Shown: positions 7,681-15,959, numbered from the stretch's first letter. The stretch: DNA of 64,000 bases from Pseudomonadota bacterium (GCA_039033415.1 JBCCCR010000034.1:1-64000); one strand, 5' to 3'. Notes: a model not told the origin generated them from the sequence alone. Made by a program: numbers and translations.

Positions 7681-8579
7681 TCAGCCGCCGGCGGATCTTC
7701 GACCAGCTCGACATATTCTCCGGCCGCCCCTTTTAGCACCACGCTCCGCCGACCGTTGTAGGGAGCGCCAGGGTTAGCGGCCGGAATGCCGAGCCAGCGT
7801 TCTCGATAGGGTGAAATGTCGTCCACCAGGAACGTCACCATCGCGATACCCCCAGGCATCCCTTCTGAGGTTGGCGAACGGCTCGCGGCCTCGTCGGGAT
7901 AGTCGTCCAGCTCCAGCAGGAAGCGCTGCGACAAAGGCACAATCGTCAGCGGATACATGGTGTCGTCAGGCACACCCCAGGCGCGTGACAGTACGCTCAC
8001 CTTATAGTCGTAAGGACCATTCACTGGCATCCCCAGCGTATCGCGATAAAACGTATCGATCGCGGTGCGATCGCGCGCGGCCAGTACCATGATGAACACC
8101 CGGTCCACCGGGCTTGTGGCCGGCAGCAGCCCGAAGCCCGAGTTGTCGGGCGTGATGCGCGTAAAGTAGAGCAGTTCGTTGCCGGGCCCGATGGCCTGCA
8201 TGGCCTTGATGCGCTTCTGCTCGGTCAGAAAGTTTGGCTGGCCAATCACCTCAAAGTGAGGGCTCGCTTCGAGGCGGAGGTTGAGCGCATCCGGGTCCTC
8301 CACCAGGATTTCGATGGCGTTCCAACCTTCGGTCTTGAGCGGCTCGTAGTTGCCCTGGTCGGGCGTCTGGACAAATCGGAGATAGACCGGCTCATTGCTT
8401 TCAGGCTGGATGATCTCGAACGGGTTGTCGGCCACGTCCGGCGCGTTCCAGCTGGCTGCGAGCACGGCGCCCACCTCACCGCTCGCAACCTCCTGATAGT
8501 TGAGAGTGTCCTGGTAAATGTCAGCGACCTGATTCGGGTCGCTGACCATGACGGTAACCATCAGGATCGCTTTCAGCAT
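7677..8579 (-). CDS. VOC-family protein (paralogue B)
   Basis: A 300 aa two-module VOC/glyoxalase-fold protein starting MLKAILMVTVMVSDPNQVADIY, in parts a standard first beta strand and helix. It shares the GWNAIEI and KRIKAMQAIGPGNELLYFT segments with the VOC protein at 4156-5016, so the two are paralogues within one operon. The second module begins near VDRVFIMVLAARD. It overlaps the nitrilase-fold gene by 7 bases and the hydrolase gene by 4, so translation is coupled. Metal-ligand residues could not be placed with confidence and the activity is unknown. Confidence 0.75.
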   Translation of the reverse strand: MLKAILMVTVMVSDPNQVADIYQDTLNYQEVASGEVGAVLAASWNAPDVADNPFEIIQPESNEPVYLRFVQTPDQGNYEPLKTEGWNAIEILVEDPDALNLRLEASPHFEVIGQPNFLTEQKRIKAMQAIGPGNELLYFTRITPDNSGFGLLPATSPVDRVFIMVLAARDRTAIDTFYRDTLGMPVNGPYDYKVSVLSRAWGVPDDTMYPLTIVPLSQRFLLELDDYPDEAASRSPTSEGMPGGIAMVTFLVDDISPYRERWLGIPAANPGAPYNGRRSVVLKGAAGEYVELVEDPPAAE

Positions 8580-9625
8580 GGCGTGATAATACCCCGCTCC
8601 AGAAGGCGGCCAATGGCGGCCGCCTGTTGATCGACAAAAAACTTCCGCTCCGGCACCTGATACCCGTCGGGCTGACTTAACCCGTTGGCCGCATGGATCG
8701 GCTCGCCGGCATAAATGTGCTCGAACAGCTCCAGCCGCTGGCGGGAAAGCAGATTCGGCATGCCGGGGCGGTTGCGGTAGCGGCGCAACGACGCCAGGTC
8801 GAGCGCCCCCGTCGCGGCGCAGGTTTCGCCGGTGCCGGCCTCGGCCATCACCGCGCCCTTGTAGTCCAGCACCTTCGACATGCCGTCGGTGGAGTTCACG
8901 GGAATCCCCGCCTGATAAAGACCGGCGCTGTTGGCCGAGACGACATAAGCGAGGTTCTCCATGGCCCGCGCCCGCTTGGCAATGTCTTTTGGCGTCAGCA
9001 TTGGGCTCCCCATTTCGCTGGTGGAATGGGTCAAGACCTCGGCTCCGCGGAGCGCCAGCGCTCGACTGATCTCCGGATAAAGAATCTCTTCAGACGCCAC
9101 GCAGGCGATTCGTCCGAGCACGGTGTCGGCCACCGGGAAGACGCCCTCAATGCCGTACCGGTCCAGGTAGGCGTCCCACACATCATGGGGCGTTGGCGCA
9201 TACATCGAGATCAATCGACGATAGCGCAGCACCACGTCGCCGTTGTCGGCGATGAGAAAGCAGGTCTGAAAATAGATGTCCGAAAAGTGCGGGTCGACCT
9301 CATACGCGTTGCCAGCGATAAAAACCTGATTGTCCACCGCGACTTTGCCCAGCGCCTCGTACTCCGGGCCGTCGATCTCGATCGCCGCCAGCGCTTTCCA
9401 GGCGGGAATCGGTTCGCCCGCCGGATAGCAGGTGAGAAAGTACTCCGGCAAAACGATCAGCCGCACGTCGGGCCCGGTGAACAGCTTGGCAGCGCGGATC
9501 TGGACCGCAATGGCATCGATGGTTTCGAGCATGCGGGCGCGCGCCTGCTCGTGGGTCATGCCGTTTACCGCATGACAGGCGGTTTGCAGCGCAATGGCCT
9601 GATACGCGGGATGGTCGGTAGCCAT
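8573..9625 (-). CDS. Nitrilase-fold (CN hydrolase) protein with altered triad
   Basis: A 350 aa protein of the carbon-nitrogen hydrolase superfamily. The catalytic Glu is present in VLPEYFLT (Glu61). The Lys position, normally in an Y-R-K context, reads RYRRL (Arg137). The nucleophile region, normally C-x-D-x-x-x-P-E, reads SEEILYPE, which places Ser178 at the Cys position; a Cys occurs three residues earlier (Cys175). The segment APTPHDVW resembles nitrilase-related amidases. Amide or nitrile hydrolysis by the usual Glu-Lys-Cys mechanism is therefore uncertain, and a shifted Cys175 or a non-hydrolytic role are alternatives. It is the third gene of the eight-gene operon. Confidence 0.8.
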   Translation of the reverse strand: MATDHPAYQAIALQTACHAVNGMTHEQARARMLETIDAIAVQIRAAKLFTGPDVRLIVLPEYFLTCYPAGEPIPAWKALAAIEIDGPEYEALGKVAVDNQVFIAGNAYEVDPHFSDIYFQTCFLIADNGDVVLRYRRLISMYAPTPHDVWDAYLDRYGIEGVFPVADTVLGRIACVASEEILYPEISRALALRGAEVLTHSTSEMGSPMLTPKDIAKRARAMENLAYVVSANSAGLYQAGIPVNSTDGMSKVLDYKGAVMAEAGTGETCAATGALDLASLRRYRNRPGMPNLLSRQRLELFEHIYAGEPIHAANGLSQPDGYQVPERKFFVDQQAAAIGRLLERGIITPC

Positions 9626-10338
9626 CAGCGCTCGAGTTCAACCAGCTCGTAGAAGGTTTGCATGTAGCCACCGACGGCGCCGCGCACAAAGATGTAGTCG
9701 TCGTCCGCCGTGCACCACACCTCGTACGGGGGGTGCTCTTCCGGCAGGCCACCCTCAGCGGTGTCGGTGTACTGGAATTTGTGGCAATCGAACGTCCCGG
9801 CCGGCACTTCAATCGTTTCGTCACCGAGATACTCGAGCCCGAAGCCAACCTTAAACAGCAGCGGCCCGGTGGCGCCACGATGGTCTGGGGAGGTCAGCAT
9901 CATGTTGGGGAAGTATTGCTTCCTGGGACCTGACTGATCGAAGACCGCAAAACACATCCCGTCCGCTACGAGCGGATGGGTTCCCAGCCATGGCACGGGC
10001 TGATCCAGGTCCATCCGCTGGCTCAATCTGCCGTCACGCTGGTTGTAGGACTCACACTCGGCCACCCTGTCGGTGAAGCGGAACCAGGCGGTGCCTTCAA
10101 ACTTGTCAGCGATTGTCAGCCGATTAAAGCAGTCGACGGGCCTCCAGTTCTTGTCCCAGCTGACAGTCACATCACGGAGCACCGAAGGGGCGTCGTCGAT
10201 TTCGCAGTGAGCCCGCAGCGTGCGCGCACCGTCGCCGTGGACGGTGACAATAAAACTCTCCCGGCCGCGTTCATGGCCCATGCGCTCCGGCTTGGTGCTG
10301 GTGTAAAGGAGTTTTCCGCGAATCGTTCGATGGTCCAT
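9625..10338 (-). CDS. Conserved hypothetical beta-rich protein (DUF3108-like?)
   Basis: A 237 aa soluble protein without signal peptide or membrane segment. Alternating strands and the segment ETIEVPAGTFDCHKFQY resemble DUF3108-type beta barrels, but the match is by eye only. Aromatic and acidic residues are frequent. Its last base is shared with the start of the nitrilase-fold gene, and it begins 2 bases after the membrane-protein gene, so it is firmly part of the operon. It could be a lipid- or ligand-binding barrel. The function is not known. Confidence 0.65.
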   Translation of the reverse strand: MDHRTIRGKLLYTSTKPERMGHERGRESFIVTVHGDGARTLRAHCEIDDAPSVLRDVTVSWDKNWRPVDCFNRLTIADKFEGTAWFRFTDRVAECESYNQRDGRLSQRMDLDQPVPWLGTHPLVADGMCFAVFDQSGPRKQYFPNMMLTSPDHRGATGPLLFKVGFGLEYLGDETIEVPAGTFDCHKFQYTDTAEGGLPEEHPPYEVWCTADDDYIFVRGAVGGYMQTFYELVELER

Positions 10339-10340
10339 AG

Positions 10341-11003
10341 TTAAGTTCCGATGATGTGTAAGCCAAGCATGGCGTTGATCAAAAGCCCCACCCAGATCGT
10401 GACGACAAAAGGTTTCACCTTACGCAACGAGGCTTTGATGGTGGCGTTGACCTCGTCGTCAGGCCCGACGGTAACAAGCTTGCCGAAGGCAGGCCCAAAC
10501 GGTTTCAGGTTGACCCGGATCAGCAGCCCCATGGTCATCAAACCCGCAAAGACGATCAGCTTCCAGGCAAACCAGTCGGCGCGGATCAGCTCACCACCCG
10601 CGAGCGTGTAGCCGGCCAATGCCAGCAGGGCGGTAATCACCAGGACCCTACCCCACCAGTCAACCTTCGTCAGAATGACGGCCTGACCGTGGCTGATATG
10701 CAGCTTGATCACGGTGGCCACCCAGAGGAGGCCGAAGATCCACAGCCCGACCACCGACACCATGGACATGTCAACGATGCCCAGCCGCCAGGCGATGTGA
10801 AATCCCACCGGCAACGACAGCGCCATGCAGATCCGGGGCGCCTGGTCGACAAACAGCATGATGTCCGCCGCCGTCCGGCGCGCCTCGACGCTCCGCGAGT
10901 CGTCGGCGATGTATTTGCTGGAATAGAAGACGCCCAGGTCGCCGCCCAGCCAGTACACAAACAGCAGCAGATGAAAGAGCTTTAGCAGCAGGATTTCGGA
11001 CAT
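10341..11003 (-). CDS. Integral membrane protein, CopD/DUF2269-like
   Basis: A 220 aa protein with about six hydrophobic segments: roughly 5-22, 60-80, 85-105, 118-137, 148-165 and 200-218. Histidines lie in or near the helices (LKLFHLLLFVYWLGGD, VIKLHISHGQ), as in CopD/haem-binding four- to six-helix proteins. It has no signal peptide, and the first helix acts as the anchor. It is the first gene of the eight-gene operon, 31 bases downstream of the palindrome at 11034-11059. A redox or transport role for the pathway substrate is possible but not shown. Confidence 0.65.
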   Translation of the reverse strand: MSEILLLKLFHLLLFVYWLGGDLGVFYSSKYIADDSRSVEARRTAADIMLFVDQAPRICMALSLPVGFHIAWRLGIVDMSMVSVVGLWIFGLLWVATVIKLHISHGQAVILTKVDWWGRVLVITALLALAGYTLAGGELIRADWFAWKLIVFAGLMTMGLLIRVNLKPFGPAFGKLVTVGPDDEVNATIKASLRKVKPFVVTIWVGLLINAMLGLHIIGT

Positions 11004-11033
11004 CGCGTAGGATCCGAGGGAGAGAGGCGGAAT

Positions 11034-11059
11034 TGTACTAAAAGTATAACTTTAGTACA
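11034..11059. promoter_or_regulatory. 9-bp inverted repeat, candidate operator
   Basis: TGTACTAAA and TTTAGTACA are exact reverse complements with an 8-base AT-rich spacer (AGTATAAC). The site lies in the 92-base gap between the leftward eight-gene operon (first start 11003) and the rightward metal-transporter-like gene (start 11096). Size and symmetry fit a dimeric TetR/GntR/MarR-type operator. No adjacent regulator gene is present. Confidence 0.6.
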
Positions 11060-11095
11060 GTTTCGTCTCCCTTCGAAAACCGGCATCGACGACCT

Positions 11096-11812
11096 TTGGA
11101 CTGGCTGACCCCCGAGATTGCAGCCCTCTCCGCGACCGCGGTGACCATCGCGTTTGTCCATACTCTGCTGGGACCCGATCACTACCTCCCTTTTGTCGCC
11201 CTCAGCAAAGCGCGCGGCTGGACCGTTAAAAAAACGCTGGCGATTACGGCTGGCTGCGGCCTGGGTCATGCAGCCGGTTCGGTGGCGCTGGGTTTTATCG
11301 GCATCGCGCTGGGCACAGCCCTCAGCACCATGACCGGCATTGAAAGCTGGCGCGGCGATCTGGCGGCCTGGGGACTCACCGCGTTCGGCGTTGTGTATCT
11401 GGCAATCAGCCTAAAACGGCCGGCCAGGAAGCAGCGCCACAGTCACCCTCACGTACATGCCGACGGCACCGTGCATCAGCATGCCCACGATCATCATGGC
11501 GTTCACGTCCATGCTCATGAAGAGGCCAGGAGCAGCAACGTGTCCTGGGCGATCTTTATTGTGTTTGTGCTGGGGCCTTGCGAAGCGTTAATCCCGCTGT
11601 TGATGGTGCCGGCGAGTCAGAGCGACATGGCTGGAGTGTGGCTGGTCACCGGGCTGTTCGTCTCGGTTACGCTCGTAACGATGCTGGCTGCCGTGGCGCT
11701 GTCGCTGGTTGGCCTGAAACAGGTCAGGCTCCCCGCCATCCAGCGCTATGGCGGCGTGGTGGCCGGCGCTGCTATCTGCTGCTGTGGTCTGGCGATGCTG
11801 GCCGGACTTTAG
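11096..11812 (+). CDS. UreH/RcnA-like membrane transporter with His-rich loop
   Basis: A 238 aa polytopic membrane protein with about six helices. HTLLGPDHYLPF near residue 22 matches the His/Asp first-helix motif of the nickel/cobalt transporter and UreH/SafE-type superfamily. The cytoplasmic-type loop at 115-141 contains 12 His in 27 residues, alternating with Val, Ala and Asp, a metal-binding pattern. CEALIPLLM marks the second half-repeat. The start is TTG at 11096; no ATG or GTG is available upstream in frame. It is divergent from the eight-gene operon across the palindrome. Ni, Co or Zn movement is likely; metal and direction are unknown. Confidence 0.75.
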   Translation: MDWLTPEIAALSATAVTIAFVHTLLGPDHYLPFVALSKARGWTVKKTLAITAGCGLGHAAGSVALGFIGIALGTALSTMTGIESWRGDLAAWGLTAFGVVYLAISLKRPARKQRHSHPHVHADGTVHQHAHDHHGVHVHAHEEARSSNVSWAIFIVFVLGPCEALIPLLMVPASQSDMAGVWLVTGLFVSVTLVTMLAAVALSLVGLKQVRLPAIQRYGGVVAGAAICCCGLAMLAGL

Positions 11813-11820
11813 CGGGCCGC

Positions 11821-12630
11821 TTATAACAGCGGCATCACGTCGATCGGCTGTCGATCAGGGTCGTCTGCCAGAAGACCGCGCAAGATCGCAATATGCCCCT
11901 GACCGCCGATAACCACCACCCTTGACCCCGGCGTCGCGTGCCGCTGCACGTTGGCGTACATCCGGAAGTTTCGATGCCACCAGCTGGCTGCCGCATCCGC
12001 GCCGACAAAATCCTCTCCCGCACCTAGGTGGTTAGTCAGGAGATAGAACGATCGATTCCGCTGATCCTCCGCGGGGCTATTGTGGTCGTGCAGCAGTTCC
12101 GCCAATGGCAAGGTCGCCTGCTTTCGGTTGGTTTCCTCGGTGATTTCCGCAATGAGTGCGTCGAGCCTGGCCTTGGTCTCCGGATCAGATTCAATGCGCT
12201 TAAAGAGTTCTTCAGCTTCCCAGCCCACCTCGCGCTCATCGAAGGGGTGCACCTCTTTGAGGTTCGCCAGCGCCGCGACGCGAAATCCCAGCTGATAGAT
12301 TTCGTTGTGTGTGAGCTCAAAACTTCCGGCGCGATAGCCCTCGTACTCAGCCTGCATCTCCTGCTGCATGGCCGGATCGTACTCAAGCAGCACGCTCGTC
12401 GGCTTGAGCGCCGCGATCCGCTGGCTCAGCGCCTGAAGATAAGCCTGATTTTCGTCCGTCATCACGTCTAGGACATCGGTCTTGACCACGTCCTGGCCAG
12501 GATTATGGAAATGGAACAGGCCGATGAGCAGCACCTGTGCGGGCGGCTCATCAGCGGCCAGAGCGGGCGATGCGAGCGCCAGCAGGGTGGTCAGTGTCGT
12601 GCAGCGCAGAAGAAAACCCTTTCCGATCAT
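11821..12630 (-). CDS. Secreted DUF5694-family protein
   Basis: A 269 aa protein with a Sec signal peptide (residues 1-25, cleavage near ALA-AD). The mature part opens QVLLIGLFHFHNPGQD, then SVLLEYDP, and ends with RVVVIGGQGHIAILRGLL (quoted in parts). This GxxHF...E...GxGH layout is typical of DUF5694 and distantly of TraB/ChaN-like folds, where His and Glu may bind metal or haem. It probably acts in the periplasm. It is convergent with the transporter gene, 8 bases between stops. No substrate can be named. Confidence 0.75.
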   Translation of the reverse strand: MIGKGFLLRCTTLTTLLALASPALAADEPPAQVLLIGLFHFHNPGQDVVKTDVLDVMTDENQAYLQALSQRIAALKPTSVLLEYDPAMQQEMQAEYEGYRAGSFELTHNEIYQLGFRVAALANLKEVHPFDEREVGWEAEELFKRIESDPETKARLDALIAEITEETNRKQATLPLAELLHDHNSPAEDQRNRSFYLLTNHLGAGEDFVGADAAASWWHRNFRMYANVQRHATPGSRVVVIGGQGHIAILRGLLADDPDRQPIDVMPLL

Positions 12631-12697
12631 CGTTGAAGCTCCGGCCGTTGCTGTACGGATCGTCGCGCTGCGACACCGCCACGTCTACGGTCTAAAG

Positions 12698-13504
12698 TCA
12701 CACAGGCGCTGCGCTTCGAACGTAGGCCGCGACCGCCTCAACCCACTCGTGAGGGCGCTGATCCACGATGTCGATAGCGCCGCCCTCGATAGCGACAAAA
12801 TCGAAGTCCGGGCGCAGCTCGTGGGACCATTTGGCGTGCTCGTAGATCTGATCGCCGGTGTTGGTCAGGATCAGCGTAGGGTGCGTGATTTGGCTGAGCG
12901 TTCTCGCGTGGTCGTAGGCAAAAGCGGCGTTGTGCCCGTACCAAAACGGGCCGAAGCCCTGCAGTTGTTCAACGACGTATCGGGTCACCAGGGCGGGATC
13001 GGTGCCCTCTCCGGCCCACTGGTAGCGGTTGGCGTAAAGGCTCGACAGATGGCTGCCGTCCACGTGGTGCTCAAAGCCCTTTTCGTTGTCTTCCACCATG
13101 TTGATGAACGCCTGCCGCTCATCATGCTTCAGCGGAACCGGGCCGTTGAGAATCAGGCGCTGCACCCGATCAGGAAACTGCAGCGCCACCTCGGTCACGA
13201 TCAGCGCCCCCGTGTGGTGACCGAGCAGGACGGCCTGATCGATGCTCAGCTGATCGAGCACCGGCGGCACGGCCTGAGCATAGTCAGAAACCGAGGGCAC
13301 AAAGTCCGGCGCGTCGGACAGACCGAAACCCGGTGTGTCGATGCCCACCGCTCTTAGCCCCTGATCCCGGAGCAGCGGATAGACCGTGTCGAACTGCCGC
13401 AGCGTCATCGGTGCCTGATGGCACAAGATCAGGGGCGGACCATCACCCTGGGTATCCATAAAGTGAACCTGGCCAAATGGTCCGTCCGCGTAGCCTCGTT
13501 TCAT
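12698..13504 (-). CDS. Alpha/beta hydrolase, single-domain HTG type
   Basis: A 268 aa cytoplasmic alpha/beta-hydrolase. The oxyanion region is LCHQAPMT, the strand-loop is DTPGFGLSD, and the elbow is GHHTG (95-99), placing His97 where the nucleophile Ser is expected. These features are the same as in lobe 1 of the double hydrolase at 6046-7680, so the two belong to one subfamily. The acid (ILTNTGDQIY) and the late-His region look present. It is transcribed alone. Ordinary Ser-esterase chemistry is not supported by the elbow. The activity is unknown. Confidence 0.8.
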   Translation of the reverse strand: MKRGYADGPFGQVHFMDTQGDGPPLILCHQAPMTLRQFDTVYPLLRDQGLRAVGIDTPGFGLSDAPDFVPSVSDYAQAVPPVLDQLSIDQAVLLGHHTGALIVTEVALQFPDRVQRLILNGPVPLKHDERQAFINMVEDNEKGFEHHVDGSHLSSLYANRYQWAGEGTDPALVTRYVVEQLQGFGPFWYGHNAAFAYDHARTLSQITHPTLILTNTGDQIYEHAKWSHELRPDFDFVAIEGGAIDIVDQRPHEWVEAVAAYVRSAAPV

Positions 13505-13685
13505 CGTTGAACCCCCTTACTGTCCGATTCTTAGCCCACGACCTGTTTCCGCCGGCTCGGCTGCCTACATCATAAGGCTCGTCAGAGGTTGCTCAAAAAG
13601 CCGTCGTCTTAAAGGTGGTGAGACGAATCTGCACCCGGCCGCGTCCCATGGCTCAACGAGAAGGGACTTACAGAGGCGAAAAATC

Positions 13686-15926
13686 ATGGAATGTCTCAAC
13701 ACTTACGCAAAAAGACGATCGTTGCGGGCGCTGCGTTGGGCTTGTGGCCTGCTGCTGGTAGGTAGCTTTCAGCTTGCGCTGGCCGGCGTTGAGCCGGCGG
13801 TCAGCATCACCTCGGTTGATTTGACCGCGGACGAAGCCGGCCCTGATACCGCGACTTTCACGATAACGCGGTCGGTGGTAGCGCCACAGCAACTGATCGT
13901 CAATCTTGACATCACCGGCTCAGCAGCCAGGCTGACCGATTACCAGATCGACCGCATTCTTAGCGGCGCGCCCCTGGCGGTGGGTATTCCGGCCAACCAG
14001 GCCAGTGTAACGGTTACCATTACACCGATTGCCGACAACCAGGTTGAGGGGACGGAGGACGTAGTGGCAGCACTTCAGCCCGGAACCGGCTACCAGGTCG
14101 ATAGTGTTGATGATGAGGTCACGCTGACCATTGCCGACGACGTGCCCGAAGTGAACCTTACCCTGATCGACGCGGCCATGGACGAGCAGGGCCAGGTGCC
14201 GGGCCGCTTTCGGGTTACGCGATCCCCCAACGGCAACACGCTCGCCTCGCTGACGGTCGATATCGATATCGCCGGCACGGCGACACGCAACGTGGACTAC
14301 TCCATCACGGGGGTAATCGGCGGTAATCCGCTGGCGGTCAACATTCCGTCCAACCAGTTGGAGGTCATCGTAGTGCTGACGCCCCGGCTGGACTCGATGG
14401 TGGAAGGCACTGAAACGATTCAGGTGACACTGGTGCCCGACCCAACGAGCTATACAGTGGGTGCCGACACGCAGGCGGAGCTGACGCTGGCCGACTCAGT
14501 GCCCGAAGTGAATCTGAGCCTGGTAGAGGGCGCGATGGACGAAGCGGGACCGGTGACCGGGCGATTTCGCGTAACCCGGACCAACGCCGGCAATCCGACC
14601 GCGGCGCTGACGGTCAACATCGACATCACTGGCACTGCCCAGCGCAACGTCGACTACAATCTCGGGAGCATCTTTGCCGGCAGTCCGCTGGCCGTCCAGA
14701 TCCCTGCCAACGTCAACGAGGCGGAGTTTGTTCTCACGCCGCGCCCGGACAATATCGTTGAAGGCGTGGAGGACGTCCAGATTACGCTCCAACCTGATCC
14801 GTCGCTCTACACTGTGGGCACTCAGACCCAGGCGGACCTTACGCTGGCCGACAGCGTGACCGAGGTCAACCTGAGCGTCGTCGACAGCTCGATGGATGAG
14901 GCCGGACTGGTCGCCGGTACGTATCGGGTGACCCGCACCAACGCCGGCAATATCAACCAGGCGATAACGGTCAACGTGGACGTCACCGGAACCGCCGCGA
15001 TCAACACCGACTACCGCCCCATCAGTCTGTTTGCCGGCGCACCCTTTGCGGTGAATCTGGGTATCGGAGAAACCGAAGCGATCTTTACCTTCGAGCCTCG
15101 TGCCGACAACGTGCTTGAGGAAACCGAGACGATTGTTGTGACCCTGCAGCCGAACGCATCGACCTACACGGTCGGCTCCCAAACCCAGGCCGACTTTACG
15201 CTCGCGGACGATCCGGTGGTGGTGACCTTGACCCAGGAAGACGACACCCTGGCTGAACAGGACCTGGAGACCGGCAGCTTTCTGGTAACCCGGAGCAACA
15301 ACGGCGACCTGACACGCTCTCTTCTGGTCAACCTGGAGGTCGGCGGAACCGCCACTCAAAACGTCGACTACCGCATTGAAGACGTCTTCGGCTCCTCACC
15401 CGCAACAACCACCATACCGGCCAACGAGCTGGAGGCGCGAATTGTTCTCACGCCCATCGCCGACCAGCCAGACAACGAGCCGGATGAAAGCATCGAGCTG
15501 CGGCTGCTGGAGAGCACCAGCTATAGCGTGGGGACCACCGCTCCGCTGACCTTTACGCTGTTCGATCTGATCGACTTTCTGTTTGCCGACGGGTTTGAGC
15601 TGGCGCCTGTGCCCCAGTCTTGCAGTCTCAGCGAACTCTCGAAGTTAGTGCCGGAGCGTTTTGTCGACCAGGGCAGCAGCTTGCTGGACCTGGATACCGG
15701 GCTGAGCTGGTCGCGCTGCGGCCTGACCGGCCGCCAGGACCCGCTTGGCTCGGGCTGCCTGCCGGACAACCTAGCCGCCTGGCCGGCGCTGACCGACGGA
15801 TTCTGGCTCCAGCGATTCAACGAAGGCTGGGTCGGCGACAACGAAGGCTTCAGCGACTGGCGCCAGGCGAGCGAGCGCGAGCTCAAGTCTTTGCCTATGG
15901 CGTGCGGCAACGCCCTGGTCCGCTGA
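13686..15926 (+). CDS. Secreted five-repeat Calx-beta-like protein with DUF1566-like tail
   Basis: A 746 aa secreted protein with a signal peptide at about 1-33. Five consecutive units of about 119 aa follow (38-152, 153-271, 272-390, 391-509, 510-626), each with [MD]DEAG, FRVTR, DITGTA..NVDY, LTPR.D..VE and Y.VG....LTLAD, as in Calx-beta domains. Residues 632-637 read LFADGFE in part. The C-terminal 100 aa has a Cys-containing Lcl/DUF1566-like look (LDLDTGLSWSRCG, DWRQASERELKSL). It is likely a surface or secreted adhesin-like protein. A strong hairpin follows the stop codon. Confidence 0.8.
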   Translation: MECLNTYAKRRSLRALRWACGLLLVGSFQLALAGVEPAVSITSVDLTADEAGPDTATFTITRSVVAPQQLIVNLDITGSAARLTDYQIDRILSGAPLAVGIPANQASVTVTITPIADNQVEGTEDVVAALQPGTGYQVDSVDDEVTLTIADDVPEVNLTLIDAAMDEQGQVPGRFRVTRSPNGNTLASLTVDIDIAGTATRNVDYSITGVIGGNPLAVNIPSNQLEVIVVLTPRLDSMVEGTETIQVTLVPDPTSYTVGADTQAELTLADSVPEVNLSLVEGAMDEAGPVTGRFRVTRTNAGNPTAALTVNIDITGTAQRNVDYNLGSIFAGSPLAVQIPANVNEAEFVLTPRPDNIVEGVEDVQITLQPDPSLYTVGTQTQADLTLADSVTEVNLSVVDSSMDEAGLVAGTYRVTRTNAGNINQAITVNVDVTGTAAINTDYRPISLFAGAPFAVNLGIGETEAIFTFEPRADNVLEETETIVVTLQPNASTYTVGSQTQADFTLADDPVVVTLTQEDDTLAEQDLETGSFLVTRSNNGDLTRSLLVNLEVGGTATQNVDYRIEDVFGSSPATTTIPANELEARIVLTPIADQPDNEPDESIELRLLESTSYSVGTTAPLTFTLFDLIDFLFADGFELAPVPQSCSLSELSKLVPERFVDQGSSLLDLDTGLSWSRCGLTGRQDPLGSGCLPDNLAAWPALTDGFWLQRFNEGWVGDNEGFSDWRQASERELKSLPMACGNALVR
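14142..15569 (+). repeat. Tandem ~357-bp coding repeats
   Basis: DNA units starting near 14142, 14499, 14856 and 15213 encode repeats 2-5 of the Calx-beta-like protein. Short stretches such as ACGCTGGCCGAC and GCCGGCAAT recur nearly unchanged, which points to fairly recent duplication or gene conversion. Units 2-4 are most alike; unit 5 and unit 1 (13797-14141) are more diverged. Confidence 0.75.
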
Positions 15927-15959
15927 GGTGGTCTCCGAAACCCGCTAGATCGGAGTTAT

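Noticed and set aside
6238-7761. 507-codon plus-strand open frame
   Set aside because: It mirrors the double alpha/beta hydrolase on the other strand and shows no family motif; long shadow frames are common in GC-rich genomes.
14142-15569. Repeats as a CRISPR array
   Set aside because: Units are 357 bp, in one coding frame, and encode Calx-beta-like domains, so they are protein repeats.
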